From contig BBSL01000290.1 of NCBI GenBank assembly GCA_001319865.1, positions 1-64,000 on the forward strand: a stretch of DNA of 64,000 bases, written 5' to 3'. Below are positions 8,273 to 17,518 of this stretch, piece after piece. Within the stretch, counting starts at the first letter, position 1. Each line of letters starts with the position of its first letter. The DNA comes from Burkholderia sp. E7m39. GTDB taxonomy: Bacteria; Pseudomonadota; Gammaproteobacteria; Burkholderiales; Burkholderiaceae. The position numbers and the translations under genes were made by a program. The notes under the pieces were generated by a model. It was not told where the DNA came from. It saw only the letters and a program-made list of their open reading frames with translations, and did not search any database.

Positions 8273-9451
8273 ATGATGGCGGCGGTTCTGTTTCTGTTGG
8301 CGTGTCTGTCGCTGTTGATCTGGTGTGTACTGCTGTTCGCGCGCGGCGGCTTCTGGCGCGCACAGCCTGCCGCGCCGCTCGCGCCGCAAACGCGCGACGC
8401 GTGGCCCGGCGTCGCCGCCGTCGTGCCGGCGCGCAACGAGGCGGACGTGATTGCGCAGGCCGTCACGTCGCTGCTCACGCAGGACTATCCGGGCGAATTT
8501 CATGTGATCGTCGTCGACGACCACAGCAGCGACGGCACCGCGGACGCCGCCCGCGCGGCCGCGCTCGCGCTGCAATGCCCGGACCGTCTGACGGTGATTA
8601 CCGCGAAGCCGCTGCCGACGGGCTGGTCCGGCAAGGTGTGGGCGCAGTCGCAGGGCATCGAGGCGGCGCGTTCATTGGGTTTCACGCCCGAATACCTGCT
8701 GCTGACGGACGCCGACATCGGCCATCCCGCCGACGCCCTCACGCAACTCGTCATGCGCGCCGACACCGAACAGCGCGATCTCGTCTCGCTGATGGTGCGT
8801 CTGCGCTGCGATTCGTTCTGGGAAAAAGCGCTGATTCCCGCCTTCGTGTTCTTCTTCGCGAAGCTGTATCCGTTCGCATGGGTCAACAATCCCCGCAACC
8901 GCACGGCGGGCGCGGCGGGCGGCTGCATGCTGGTGCGCCGCACGGCGCTGGAAGAAGCGGGTGGCATCGAATCGATCCGCGCCGAACTGATCGACGATTG
9001 CAGTCTCGCCGCGCGCATCAAGCATCGCGGCGAAGGCCGTCACCCCATCCGGCTGGACGTGGCGGCGCGCAGCGTGTCGCTGCGCCCGTACGACAGCTGG
9101 CGCGAAATCTGGAACATGATCGCGCGCACCGCGTTCACGCAGCTGCGTTATTCCGCATGGCTGCTGGCGGGCACGCTGCTCGGCATGACGATCATCTACC
9201 TCGTGCCGCCCGTCGTCGCCGTCGTGCTCGGGCCGAAGGGCTGGCCCGCATGGCTCGCGTGGGCCGCGATGTGCTGCGCGTACGCGCCGATGCTGCGCTA
9301 CTACCATCGCTCGCCGCTCTGGGCGCCGTTCCTGCCCCTCGTCGCGCTGTTCTACGTCAGCGCGACGTTCGGTTCGGCCCTGCGCTACTGGCGCGGCAAG
9401 GGCGGGCAATGGAAGGCGCGCGTGCAGGCGCCTGCCGGGACGAATCAATGA
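8273..9451 (+). CDS. hpnB: HpnB, hopanoid-biosynthesis glycosyltransferase (GT2)
   Basis: The 392-residue protein has an N-terminal membrane helix, a GT2 catalytic domain and a C-terminal group of about three helices. Sugar-nucleotide motifs are visible: VVPARNEAD, VVDDHSSDGT, then LLTDADIGH, and an ELIDDCSLA acceptor-site acid. This layout is typical of HpnB, which is thought to glycosylate hopanoid side chains. Two adjacent ATG codons (8273, 8276) follow an AGAGGG ribosome site; longer upstream starts lack homology. The stop overlaps the next start by four bases (ATGA), so the transglycosylase is translationally coupled. Confidence 0.9.
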   Translation: MMAAVLFLLACLSLLIWCVLLFARGGFWRAQPAAPLAPQTRDAWPGVAAVVPARNEADVIAQAVTSLLTQDYPGEFHVIVVDDHSSDGTADAARAAALALQCPDRLTVITAKPLPTGWSGKVWAQSQGIEAARSLGFTPEYLLLTDADIGHPADALTQLVMRADTEQRDLVSLMVRLRCDSFWEKALIPAFVFFFAKLYPFAWVNNPRNRTAGAAGGCMLVRRTALEEAGGIESIRAELIDDCSLAARIKHRGEGRHPIRLDVAARSVSLRPYDSWREIWNMIARTAFTQLRYSAWLLAGTLLGMTIIYLVPPVVAVVLGPKGWPAWLAWAAMCCAYAPMLRYYHRSPLWAPFLPLVALFYVSATFGSALRYWRGKGGQWKARVQAPAGTNQ

Positions 9452-10137
9452 AGCGGCTCGTCTGCCTGATCGCGCTGATATCCACCGTGATGTTGGGCTC
9501 GATGCAAGGCGCATTCGCCGACGACCAGACCAGCCACGACCGCACCACCGACTATCTGCGCCAGAAGTTCGGCCTCGCCAAAGAAAAGGCCGAGCAGATC
9601 TCAAACGCGGTGCGCGCTGCGTCGGACAAGTACGCGCTGCCGCCCGCGCTGATCCTCGCGATCATCTCGATCGAATCGCGCTTCAAGGAAAAGGCCAAGG
9701 GCGGCAACGGCGCGACGGGCCTGATGCAGGTCGTGCCCGGCGCGCACCGGCGCATGCTGAAAGACGTGAAGGATCTGACCGACCCTGAGACCAACATCGA
9801 AGTCGGCTCGGCGATCCTGTATGGCTACATGAAGTCGGCGGGCGGCGATCTGAATGCCGCACTGAAGAGCTACGGCGGGTCGCAAGCGTACGCGGAAAAG
9901 GTGAATGGCCGCGCGAAGACGTTTGCCGAAGTGGTCGACGCCCAGGCCAGCGCGGCATCCGTCGCCGATCAGCCGCTGCCGTCGCGCGACGGCGGGTGTG
10001 ACGCGCGCTATACGTCGCTGTGTATCGGGCCCGTGGTGTACGTGAGCCCTGCGCCCGACGCCGCGTCCAGTCCGACGGTCACGCAGCGCGCGGCAAAACT
10101 GCTGAACTCGCTATTGCCGCTCTCGTCGTCGAACTGA
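9448..10137 (+). CDS. Exported lytic transglycosylase (SLT family)
   Basis: The 229-residue protein has a signal peptide ending at GAFA (residue 24) and a Slt/MltE-type domain. The catalytic Glu is in SIESRFK (Glu76), followed by the GLMQV motif about residue 91 and a later SYGGS segment. It would cleave peptidoglycan glycan strands in the periplasm with formation of 1,6-anhydroMurNAc. The C-terminal 60 residues are a low-complexity extension containing two cysteines (DGGCDARYTSLC). Its ATG lies inside the hpnB stop region, so it is made from the hpnB mRNA. That is an unexpected partner for a hopanoid gene. Confidence 0.87.
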   Translation: MKRLVCLIALISTVMLGSMQGAFADDQTSHDRTTDYLRQKFGLAKEKAEQISNAVRAASDKYALPPALILAIISIESRFKEKAKGGNGATGLMQVVPGAHRRMLKDVKDLTDPETNIEVGSAILYGYMKSAGGDLNAALKSYGGSQAYAEKVNGRAKTFAEVVDAQASAASVADQPLPSRDGGCDARYTSLCIGPVVYVSPAPDAASSPTVTQRAAKLLNSLLPLSSSN

Positions 10138-10198
10138 GCGGCGTATTGAGGGGTGCATTGAGCGGCGCACTGCGGTCGGCTCGACGAGCCGCCGCGCA

Positions 10199-10714
10199 TC
10201 ACTTCTGCGTCAGCATCATGTACATCTGGATGACCATGTCCGGCGAGAACTGGAACGGCACCCAGCCGTGCCCCGTATGACGCATGACGAGCAGGCGGTC
10301 GCCGTTGGACTGCTTCTGCACGGCCATCATCGGATTCTTCGTCGACACGAAACGCCAGCCGGCAGGCAGATTCGGCGGGACTTCGGGCTCCATCGACGCG
10401 CGCGCGTTCGACAGCTCCTCGACCAGCTGACCGACCTGCAGCGGATGCAGCGTGACGGACTGGCCGCCGATGGTCATCGTGATTTCGTTCTGGCTCGGGC
10501 GCTCGATGTGCAGCGTGGGCTTCTGATCTGCAACGGGCGCAGCGGGCATGTCGACGGGCGCGTCCGCCGGCGCCTCGACAACCGACACGTCAGCCGCTGC
10601 TTCGTCTTGCGCGGGCCGACCGTTCGCCGTGTCGGCGCGATGCGTTGCCGTCGCGGCCTGAATGAGCTGATCGACGCCCGACTCGAGCTCGCCAAGCTGT
10701 TCCTGAAGATTCAT
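10199..10714 (-). CDS. Conserved hypothetical protein
   Basis: This 171-residue cytosolic protein is not recognised. It opens with a short helix (MNLQEQLGELESGVDQLIQA), has an Ala/Pro/Asp-rich linker (about residues 30-65), then an ordered C-terminal part with the phrase ITMTIGGQSVTLHPLQVGQL and an aromatic, Met-rich end. There is no signal peptide or membrane helix. It lies convergent to the transglycosylase and 115 bp downstream of the hpnA start-to-stop block on the opposite side of a short gap. Coding bias is strong, so the gene is real. Confidence 0.7.
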   Translation of the reverse strand: MNLQEQLGELESGVDQLIQAATATHRADTANGRPAQDEAAADVSVVEAPADAPVDMPAAPVADQKPTLHIERPSQNEITMTIGGQSVTLHPLQVGQLVEELSNARASMEPEVPPNLPAGWRFVSTKNPMMAVQKQSNGDRLLVMRHTGHGWVPFQFSPDMVIQMYMMLTQK

Positions 10715-10829
10715 GCGTAGTTCTCTGGTAAGACCCGCGATTTTACCTTCTGCGCGCCGACCTTAGCCCGAGAGTCGACGCCGAGTTGTAACAAACCGTA
10801 TGCGAGCCGCGCAGGAACGGAACGAAAAA

Positions 10830-11840
10830 TCACGCCTTCAGATAACCCGCGTGGCGAAACCAGTCGAGCGCGTCGCGCAAGCCTTCCCGATACGGCCGCG
10901 CGCGATAGCCGAGTTCGCGCTCCGCCTTCGCCGACGTGAAATACATCTTGTTCTTCGACATCTTCAGACCGTCCACGGTCACGAACGGCTCGCGCTTCGT
11001 GAACTTCGCGACGGCTTCCGCGCCCATTGCGAGGGGATACAGCGGCCAGCGCGGCAACGCGATGGTCGGCGCCTTGCGCCCGACCATGCCGGCGATATCC
11101 GCGAGCATCTGCTGCAGCGGCAGATTCTCGCCGCCGAGAATGTAGCGCTCGCCGATCTTGCCGCGTTCGAGCGCGAGGAAATGACCCATCGCGACATCGT
11201 CGACGTGCACGAGGTTCAGGCCCGTGTCGACGAACGCGGGAATCTTGCCCAGCGCCGCCTCGACGATGATGCGGCCCGTCGGCGTCGGCTTCACGTCGCG
11301 CGGACCGATGGGCGTCGACGGATTCACGATCACGGCGGGCAGGCCGTCGTTCGCGATCATGCGTTCGACGGCGCGTTCGGCGAGCACCTTGCTGCGCTTG
11401 TAGACGCCGATCGCCTGCTGCGGCGTCATCGGCGAGGTTTCGTCGACCGACTGGCCCGAGCCCGTCACCTTCAGCGTCGCGACGCTGCTCGTGTAGACGA
11501 TGCGCTCGACGCCTTCCTTCAGCGCGGCGCGCATCGTCGCTTCCGTGCCTTCCAGGTTCGAGCGCTCGATTTCGAGCGGGTCGGGCGCCCACAGCCGGTA
11601 GTCCGCCGCGACGTGCAGCAGATAACGCGCGCCGCGCAGCGCGGCGCGCATCGACGCTTCGTCGCGCATGTCGCCGACGGCGATTTCCGCGTCGAGCGAT
11701 TCGACGTTGCGGCGCGGGCTGGTCGGCCGCACGAGCACGCGCACCGCGAAACCCTTTTGCTGCGCGATGCGCGCGACGGCCGAGCCGACGAAACCGGAGG
11801 CGCCGGTGACGAGTACGAGATCGCGAGTCTGATCGGTCAT
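10830..11840 (-). CDS. hpnA: HpnA, NAD(P)-dependent sugar epimerase/dehydrogenase of hopanoid synthesis
   Basis: The 336-residue protein is an extended short-chain dehydrogenase. It has the Rossmann motif VTGASGFVGSAVA (from residue 10), a YTSSVATL block, and the catalytic YKRSK motif (Tyr and Lys) near residue 160. HpnA members belong to hopanoid clusters and are thought to act on the sugar or ribose-derived side chain. The ATG at 11840 gives the family N-terminus; the upstream open frame is not conserved. It stands alone on the minus strand, divergent from acylphosphatase. Confidence 0.9.
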   Translation of the reverse strand: MTDQTRDLVLVTGASGFVGSAVARIAQQKGFAVRVLVRPTSPRRNVESLDAEIAVGDMRDEASMRAALRGARYLLHVAADYRLWAPDPLEIERSNLEGTEATMRAALKEGVERIVYTSSVATLKVTGSGQSVDETSPMTPQQAIGVYKRSKVLAERAVERMIANDGLPAVIVNPSTPIGPRDVKPTPTGRIIVEAALGKIPAFVDTGLNLVHVDDVAMGHFLALERGKIGERYILGGENLPLQQMLADIAGMVGRKAPTIALPRWPLYPLAMGAEAVAKFTKREPFVTVDGLKMSKNKMYFTSAKAERELGYRARPYREGLRDALDWFRHAGYLKA

Positions 11841-12085
11841 TGCTTGCCGTTTTCCTGAAAGCTGCGTGAAGTGCCGCCTGACGGGCGCATGGGTGAGGTT
11901 TGCAGAGGTCGGATTGTACGTGCTGCGTGTTTGGCGTGGCGCTTGCGGCGGGCAAGCCTGCCTGGCCGGACGCAAGCAAAGCCCGCGAGGCGCGACTAGA
12001 ATGCCCGCGTAAACGTGATGTCGCTGCGGCAACGTCCATGCAGGAACGTCAGTGCGGCAAGGCAAACATACAAGGAGGTGAGAGC

Positions 12086-12382
12086 ATGACCGGCACGGAT
12101 CTCGATTCGCGGATCGAAACGTATTACGTGCGGGTGCGCGGCGTGGTGCAGGGCGTGGGCTTCCGTCATGCGACGGTGCGCCAGGCGCATGCGCTGGGTA
12201 TCCGGGGATGGGTGGCGAATCTGGACGACGGCTCTGTCGAGGCGATGCTGCAAGGCCCGGCGAACCAGGTCGACCGGATGCTGTCGTGGCTGCGTCACGG
12301 GCCGCCGGCCGCGCGCGTGACGGAAGTCGCGGGCGAAGAATGCGCCACCGACAAACGTTACGAGCGCTTCGAACAGCACTGA
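12086..12382 (+). CDS. acyP: Acylphosphatase
   Basis: The 98-residue enzyme hydrolyses acyl phosphates. It carries the family signature VRVRGVVQGVGFRH, with the catalytic Arg in GFRH, and GWVANLDDGSVEAMLQG with the catalytic Asn in the second motif. The start follows a perfect AAGGAGG site at 12072-12078. It is a single-gene unit facing egtD. Confidence 0.95.
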   Translation: MTGTDLDSRIETYYVRVRGVVQGVGFRHATVRQAHALGIRGWVANLDDGSVEAMLQGPANQVDRMLSWLRHGPPAARVTEVAGEECATDKRYERFEQH

Positions 12383-12387
12383 AGCAA

Positions 12388-12420
12388 CGCGCGCGGGAAC
12401 GAGCCGCGAGCCCGCGCGCG
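12388..12420. terminator. GC hairpin between convergent acyP and egtD
   Basis: A perfect 10-bp stem, CGCGCGCGGG (12388-12397) with CCCGCGCGCG (12411-12420), has a 13-base loop and starts 5 bases after the acyP stop. There is no T-tract, so its function as a terminator is only likely. Confidence 0.4.
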
Positions 12421-12460
12421 TCGCAGCCGTCACGTCATGCGAACGCGTGACTACTAGCCC

Positions 12461-13441
12461 TCAGCGCGCCACCAGCAGGCTTTCCGCAAAGCCCCAGTCG
12501 TGTTCGATCCATTGATGACTGCACGCGAAGCCCGCGTCATCGGCGATCGCGTGCAATTCTTCCGCACGATACTTGTGGCTGCTTTCCGTCCAGATCGTCT
12601 CGCCTTCCTGTAGCTCGACCGTCAGCTTCGCCGCGCGCACCTGCACACTCACGCGACGCTTCGCGCGCAGATGCATCTCGATGCTGCGCACGTCCGCATT
12701 GAAGCGCGCGACGTGCTCGAACGCGTCGAGGGGGAAATCGCCATCCAGCTCGCGGTTGATCCGCGCGAGCAGATTCAGATTGAACGCCGCCGTCACGCCG
12801 ATCGGGTCGTCGTATGCGGCGATCAGCACGGGCACCGGTTTTTCGAGGTCGGTGCCGAGCAGCAGCGCGTCGCCGGGCGCGAGCATGTTGCGGATCTCGC
12901 GCAGAAAGCGCGTGGCCGCGAGCCGCCCGAAGTTGCCGATGGTGCTACCGAGAAACAGCACCAGCAGAGGTTCGTCTTTCGCGCGCCGCTTGCTCACTTC
13001 CGCGAGCCCCGCAAGGTAGTCGCGCTCGTAACCGACGATCGAAATCCGTTCGATATCGCCGAGTTCGCGGCGACACAATTGCAAAGCGGTGCGCGAAATT
13101 TCAATCGGGCTGTAAGTCGTGGGGCGCTTTTTACAGAGCGCTTCGAGGATGCGGCGCGTCTTGCGGCCGCTGCCGCTGCCCAGCTCCGCGACGATCGCAT
13201 CGTGCGGCAGATGCGCGACGATATCGTTCGCGTGGTTCGCGAGCAGGCGTTCTTCGGCGCGCGTGACGCCGTATTCGGGCAGCGCGGTGATCACCTCGAA
13301 CAGCGCCGAGCCCACTTCATCGTAGAGATATTTCGACGGCAACTCCTTCTGCGGCGCTTTGCTGAGGCCAGCGCGAACAGCGGCGGCGAATTCCGGCGAT
13401 ACGTCGTGCGTCAGATGATGCGATACGGCTGGCTGAGTCAT
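12461..13441 (-). CDS. egtD: EgtD, L-histidine N-alpha-methyltransferase (ergothioneine synthesis)
   Basis: The 326-residue enzyme belongs to the EgtD/DUF2260-type SAM methyltransferases. Key blocks are LPKYLYDE-like PSKYLYDEVGSALFE near the start, AELGSGSGRKTRRILEAL for SAM binding, the YSPIEIS block, and LFLGSTIGNFG. It trimethylates histidine to hercynine. The start at 13441 was chosen because homology begins at MTQPAVSHH; the frame runs 27 codons further up. Its usual partner egtB (sulfoxide synthase) is not next to it on either side, which is unusual for this family. Confidence 0.9.
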   Translation of the reverse strand: MTQPAVSHHLTHDVSPEFAAAVRAGLSKAPQKELPSKYLYDEVGSALFEVITALPEYGVTRAEERLLANHANDIVAHLPHDAIVAELGSGSGRKTRRILEALCKKRPTTYSPIEISRTALQLCRRELGDIERISIVGYERDYLAGLAEVSKRRAKDEPLLVLFLGSTIGNFGRLAATRFLREIRNMLAPGDALLLGTDLEKPVPVLIAAYDDPIGVTAAFNLNLLARINRELDGDFPLDAFEHVARFNADVRSIEMHLRAKRRVSVQVRAAKLTVELQEGETIWTESSHKYRAEELHAIADDAGFACSHQWIEHDWGFAESLLVAR

Positions 13442-13959
13442 GTTGGCTCCGTGTTGTCTCGTTCCAGTGGAGGCTTGCGGACTGCGGAACAGCGAAAGCG
13501 TTGGAGGTGAATGGACCGGCATGCGTTCAGGCCAATCAGCGTGAGCGCGTTCGATGACGGGCGCGTGTCTGCGTTCGCGCGTCAGCGGCGCGTCGAAGCA
13601 GACTGAAAGCCGCGGCGGGCGGCCTGGACGGAACAGCGAAGCAAAAACTGCGCACGCGTTTCCGCCGATGATTCGCCGGCATCGCGCGGCGGGAAGTGGA
13701 GTTTGTTTTTATAGTGCATTGCACGCAAACGTGCACGGGAAGTGCCCGGCGAAAAACACGATGCGGCTTCGCAACCCGTCTAGAATGCGCGCTTCACGTC
13801 GTCGCGATGCGGCGCGCCCGTCAGCGCCGGCGTCGCGCAACTAACACCGCAGTTAAAACAAAACCCGAGAATGGACGAATCAGCTCGCGGCAACACATGT
13901 GGCCGCACGCAAAATCGCAAAAGAAATAGAGCAAACGGCTTCCCGCAGCGGATCAACCG
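13442..13959. other. Divergent egtD / rarD intergenic region
   Basis: No gene is supported in these 518 bp. A TGCAC-rich stretch (GTGCATTGCACGCAAACG at about 13712, then TGCACG) contains overlapping inverted repeats and could be an operator. A TAGAAT box at about 13781 resembles a plus-strand -10 for rarD, without a clear -35. Confidence 0.35.
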
Positions 13960-14850
13960 ATGAACGTCTACCAGCCGGGACGCGGCATCGCGCTTTCCGT
14001 GAGCGCATCGGCGCTGTTCGCGCTGCTCTCCGTCTACGCGAAGCTGCTCGCGCCGTTGACGGGACTCGACATCTTCGCGTGGCGCGTGATCTGGACCGTG
14101 CCGGGCGCTTTCACATTGCTCGCGATGCGCTCGCGCCTGCCGCAGCTCACGGCGCTGTTGCAGCGCGCCGTCAGCGAGCCGCGCACGGCGCTGCTGCTCG
14201 TCGTCAGCGCGGCGCTGCTGGGCTTGCAGTTGTGGGTGTTCCTGTGGGCGCCGCTGCACGGGCGAATGCTGGAGGTGTCGCTGGGCTATTTCCTGCTGCC
14301 GCTGACGATGGTGCTGCTCGGGCGCTTCTACTATCACGAGCGGCTCGAGCCGCTGCAGTGGCTCGCGGTCGCGTGCGCGGCGCTCGGCGTGCTGCACGAA
14401 CTGTGGGTGACGCGGGCGTTCTCGTGGCCGACGTTGCTCGTCGCGCTTGGCTATCCGCCGTATTTCGTGCTGCGTCGCAAGATCAACGCCGATTCGCTGA
14501 CGGCATTCGCGCTGGAGATGTCGCTGCTGCTGCCGTTCGCGCTGGCGAGGGCGGTGACGGGCGGCTCCCTCGCGCTGCTGTCGGGCCGCGTTGAATTGTG
14601 GCTGCTGTTGCTGCCGGGGCTCGGCGCGTTGAGCACGGTGGCGCTCGCGTCGTACCTGAAGGCCAGCCGTTTGCTGCCAATGGCGCTGTTCGGCATTCTC
14701 GGCTACGTCGAGCCCGTGCTGCTGGTGATCGTGTCCGTCACGCTGCTCGGCGAAACGTTGACGGCGCAGCAGTTGGGCACTTACGTGCCAATCTGGATTG
14801 CGGTCGGGCTGACTGCGCTGCACGGCGTGCGGCTGCTCGCACCGCGCTGA
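13960..14850 (+). CDS. rarD: RarD-like EamA-family permease
   Basis: The 296-residue inner-membrane protein has ten predicted helices in two EamA repeats. RarD-type features include the segment FAWRVIWTVPGAF in the first repeat and YPPYFVLRRK at the start of the second. Substrate is unknown; the E. coli relative was linked to chloramphenicol sensitivity by name only. The gene is a single unit with a weak ribosome site (CAGCGG). Confidence 0.85.
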   Translation: MNVYQPGRGIALSVSASALFALLSVYAKLLAPLTGLDIFAWRVIWTVPGAFTLLAMRSRLPQLTALLQRAVSEPRTALLLVVSAALLGLQLWVFLWAPLHGRMLEVSLGYFLLPLTMVLLGRFYYHERLEPLQWLAVACAALGVLHELWVTRAFSWPTLLVALGYPPYFVLRRKINADSLTAFALEMSLLLPFALARAVTGGSLALLSGRVELWLLLLPGLGALSTVALASYLKASRLLPMALFGILGYVEPVLLVIVSVTLLGETLTAQQLGTYVPIWIAVGLTALHGVRLLAPR

Positions 14851-14935
14851 TGGGCGGCAAGCGCGGACCAGGCGACGTGAGCGGCATGGGCTGCATGGGC
14901 GGTGAGGGCGACACGAGCGGCGCTGCGCGACCGCC

Positions 14936-15493
14936 TCACGACCGGCGATGCGTCGCGGCAGGCGCTGCGCGGTCGTGAGTCGGGCCGGCCTTTGCCTCGA
15001 TCGCCTCGCGCAACGCGGGGCGCCAGCCGAACGCGAACAGCGCTTCCGCTAGCACGAACAGCGGCCCGACCAGCAGGCCGGTCACATCGTCGACGAAGGC
15101 GGGCTTGCGATGCTCGTAAGCAGCGTGTCCGACGCACTGAAACACCCAGCCGATCACGAACAGTCCGATGCCCGATGCGAGCCACACGAAAGTGGACTGC
15201 CCGGCGAGCCACGCGCCGCACGCGATGCACAGCGCCGACACGACGGTCATCATCAGGCCGAGCGCGACGTCGAGCGCGAAGTAGTAGACCACGCTCGCGC
15301 CGAACAGCAGCCACGCGAGGGATAGCGTGAACGGCAACGCAAACGGCAGCCCCGCGAGCGTCCAAGCAGGGCGGCTCAGCAGCACGGCGATGGCGAGCAC
15401 GATCATCGGAATGCCGATGAAGTGCGTCGCGATGTTGCGCCGGTCGCGATGATAGGCCGCATATTGCGCGAGCTGATCAGTGAGCGTTCTCAT
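14936..15493 (-). CDS. DUF962 / Mpo1-like membrane protein
   Basis: The 185-residue protein has the Mpo1/YGL010w N-terminal block YAAYHRDRRNIATHFIGIP, in which the His residues bind iron in the yeast 2-hydroxy fatty acid dioxygenase, followed by four or five helices and a second His block VGHAAYEHRKP. Bacterial members are uncharacterised; alpha-oxidation of a 2-hydroxy fatty acid is the family-based guess. The ATG at 15493 was chosen over an upstream start because homology begins at MRTLTDQLAQYA. Confidence 0.82.
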   Translation of the reverse strand: MRTLTDQLAQYAAYHRDRRNIATHFIGIPMIVLAIAVLLSRPAWTLAGLPFALPFTLSLAWLLFGASVVYYFALDVALGLMMTVVSALCIACGAWLAGQSTFVWLASGIGLFVIGWVFQCVGHAAYEHRKPAFVDDVTGLLVGPLFVLAEALFAFGWRPALREAIEAKAGPTHDRAAPAATHRRS

Positions 15494-15757
15494 GGATGAC
15501 GTTTCCTCGTCGAAATCGTCCTGGTCGCGGACGGCGCGATGTCGCCGCCGATCGTCCGACTGTACCAGCCGCGCCTGGAGTGATGACTTCAAACATCCGA
15601 TTGCGCGCGGCCCGCGTTCTTTAGAGATAGGCGATCAGGCGAGCCGGGTACGATTGCCGATATTTTTTTCGCCGCAATCACGTTCGCTTTTTTGCGACCC
15701 GCAGAACGATGCCGCGCGGCGCATCGCTCGCATTCTTCAGAATTCCAAAGGATTGAA

Positions 15758-17476
15758 ATGCATACGTCGGATCTCGCGCTGTCGCCCGCCGAGCGTTATC
15801 AGGAGTCGGTCTCGCTTCATTCGTCCGGGCGTTTCGCGCAGGCGCTCGCATGGCTCGACTCGCTGCTGCAAAACGATCCCGCGCATGCACAGGCGCTGCG
15901 GCTCGCGTCCCTGTGCCTGAAAGCGCTGGTCGACGCGGAAGACGCAAAAGCCGGCAAGGCCGTCGCCGACGACATCGATCTGGCTGACGCGCACAACGAC
16001 CTTGGCGGCTGGTTTTACGGCCGCCAGCAGTTGACGCAGGCCGAGCACGCCTATCGCGCGGCATTGTCGATGAGGCCGGAGATGGCGAAGGCGTTGAACA
16101 ATCTCGGTCTCGTGTTGCGCGAGCTCAAGCGCGAGCAGGAGGCCGAGGCCGCGTTCGTGCAAGCGCTCGCCATCGCGCCGGACTACGCGACCGCGCGCAA
16201 CAACCTTGGCGTGCTGCTGTGGCAAGCGAAGCGTTTGACGGAGGCCGAGGCTGCTTATCGCGACGTCGTCGGTCGCGAGCCCGGCAACGTGAGCGCGCAC
16301 AACAATCTCGGCTTGCTGCTGCTGGAACTGAATCGGCTGCCGGAAGCGGAGCAGGCGTGCCGTCAGGCGCTGGCGCTCGACCCGCGGGTGCCGGAAGCCC
16401 ACAACAATCTAGGCAACGTGCTGTGGCAGCAAGGACGCGTCGCGCAAGCCATCGACGCCTACCGCAACGCGCTGGCGCTGCGGCCCGATTACGCCGGCGC
16501 GAAGGCGAATCTCGCGCTGCCGCTGCTGTGCACCGGCGACTACGCGCAGGGCTGGGCGCTCTACGAGTCGCGCTATCACGAGGCGATCGCGACGCGCAGC
16601 GTGTCGCCGCCGCCCGTGCCGTATCCGCAGTGGCGCGGCGAGCCGCTCGGCGGCAAATCGCTGCTGGTGTGGCCCGAGCAGGGTTTCGGCGACGCCCTGC
16701 AATTCTGCCGCTATCTGCCGATGCTGAAGCGCCGGGGCGCGGCGGAGGTGAGCGTCGCGTGCCAGCCCGCGTTGCAGCGGCTGTTCGACAGCCTGGAAGG
16801 CGTGGACGCGGTGTATCCGCTCGACGGCAAGACGACGATACCCGGCCACGACCACTGGTGCTTGATGCTGAGCCTGCCAATGCTGTTCAACACCACCGTC
16901 GACACGATTCCCGCGTCGACGCCGTATCTGCGCGCGCCTGCCGCGCTCGCGCAGCATTGGCGAAGCCGGCTGCCCGAAAGCGGCTTCAAGGTGGGCGTCG
17001 TGTGGGCAGGCGATCCGCGCCCGCATGATCCGAGTTCGAATGCGATCGACCAGCGCCGCTCGATGACGGCGCTGTCGTTTGCGCCGTTATTGCGCGTGCC
17101 GGGCGTGACGTTCGTGAGTCTGCAAAAAGGCTCGGCGACGCGCCCGCAGATCGCTAGTCTGCCCGCAGCGCTTCGTCCGTTGGACCCGATGGACGACGTC
17201 GAGGATTTCGCCGATACGGCCGCTATCGTCGAGAACCTGGACCTGGTGATGACCGTGGATACGTCGATCGCGCATCTGGCCGGCGCGCTCGGCAAGCCGG
17301 TGTGGATTCTGTCTCGCTACGACGCGTGCTGGCGGTGGCTTCGCGACCGCGACGACTCGCCGTGGTATCCGACCGCGCGTCTGTTCCGGCAGACCGCGCC
17401 GGGCGACTGGGACAGCGTCGTCGCGCGCGCGGCGCAAGCGCTGGCGAGCCTGCCGAAGGGCACCACGCCGCCGTAA
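15758..17476 (+). CDS. TPR-repeat protein with a GT9-like glycosyltransferase domain
   Basis: The 572-residue soluble protein has five or six tetratricopeptide repeats (about residues 5-255, with repeated A-NNLG-L motifs such as ALNNLGLVL and AHNNLGNVL). Then comes a GT9/heptosyltransferase-like fold (about 290-560), with LLVWPEQGFGDALQFCRYLP at its start and the late motif TVDTSIAHLAGALGKPVWIL that binds the donor. Such fusions are often linked to glycosylation of flagella or surface proteins. No such genes are in the neighbourhood. The start at 15758 follows AAAGGA. Confidence 0.85.
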   Translation: MHTSDLALSPAERYQESVSLHSSGRFAQALAWLDSLLQNDPAHAQALRLASLCLKALVDAEDAKAGKAVADDIDLADAHNDLGGWFYGRQQLTQAEHAYRAALSMRPEMAKALNNLGLVLRELKREQEAEAAFVQALAIAPDYATARNNLGVLLWQAKRLTEAEAAYRDVVGREPGNVSAHNNLGLLLLELNRLPEAEQACRQALALDPRVPEAHNNLGNVLWQQGRVAQAIDAYRNALALRPDYAGAKANLALPLLCTGDYAQGWALYESRYHEAIATRSVSPPPVPYPQWRGEPLGGKSLLVWPEQGFGDALQFCRYLPMLKRRGAAEVSVACQPALQRLFDSLEGVDAVYPLDGKTTIPGHDHWCLMLSLPMLFNTTVDTIPASTPYLRAPAALAQHWRSRLPESGFKVGVVWAGDPRPHDPSSNAIDQRRSMTALSFAPLLRVPGVTFVSLQKGSATRPQIASLPAALRPLDPMDDVEDFADTAAIVENLDLVMTVDTSIAHLAGALGKPVWILSRYDACWRWLRDRDDSPWYPTARLFRQTAPGDWDSVVARAAQALASLPKGTTPP

Positions 17477-17518
17477 GCGCAATCAGCGCAATCAGCGCGA
17501 CAGGGCGCGCCGCGCGCT

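Noticed and set aside
13780-14823. 347-codon minus-strand Gln/Arg-rich frame
   Set aside because: It is antisense to rarD; membrane-helix codons read backwards give such composition.
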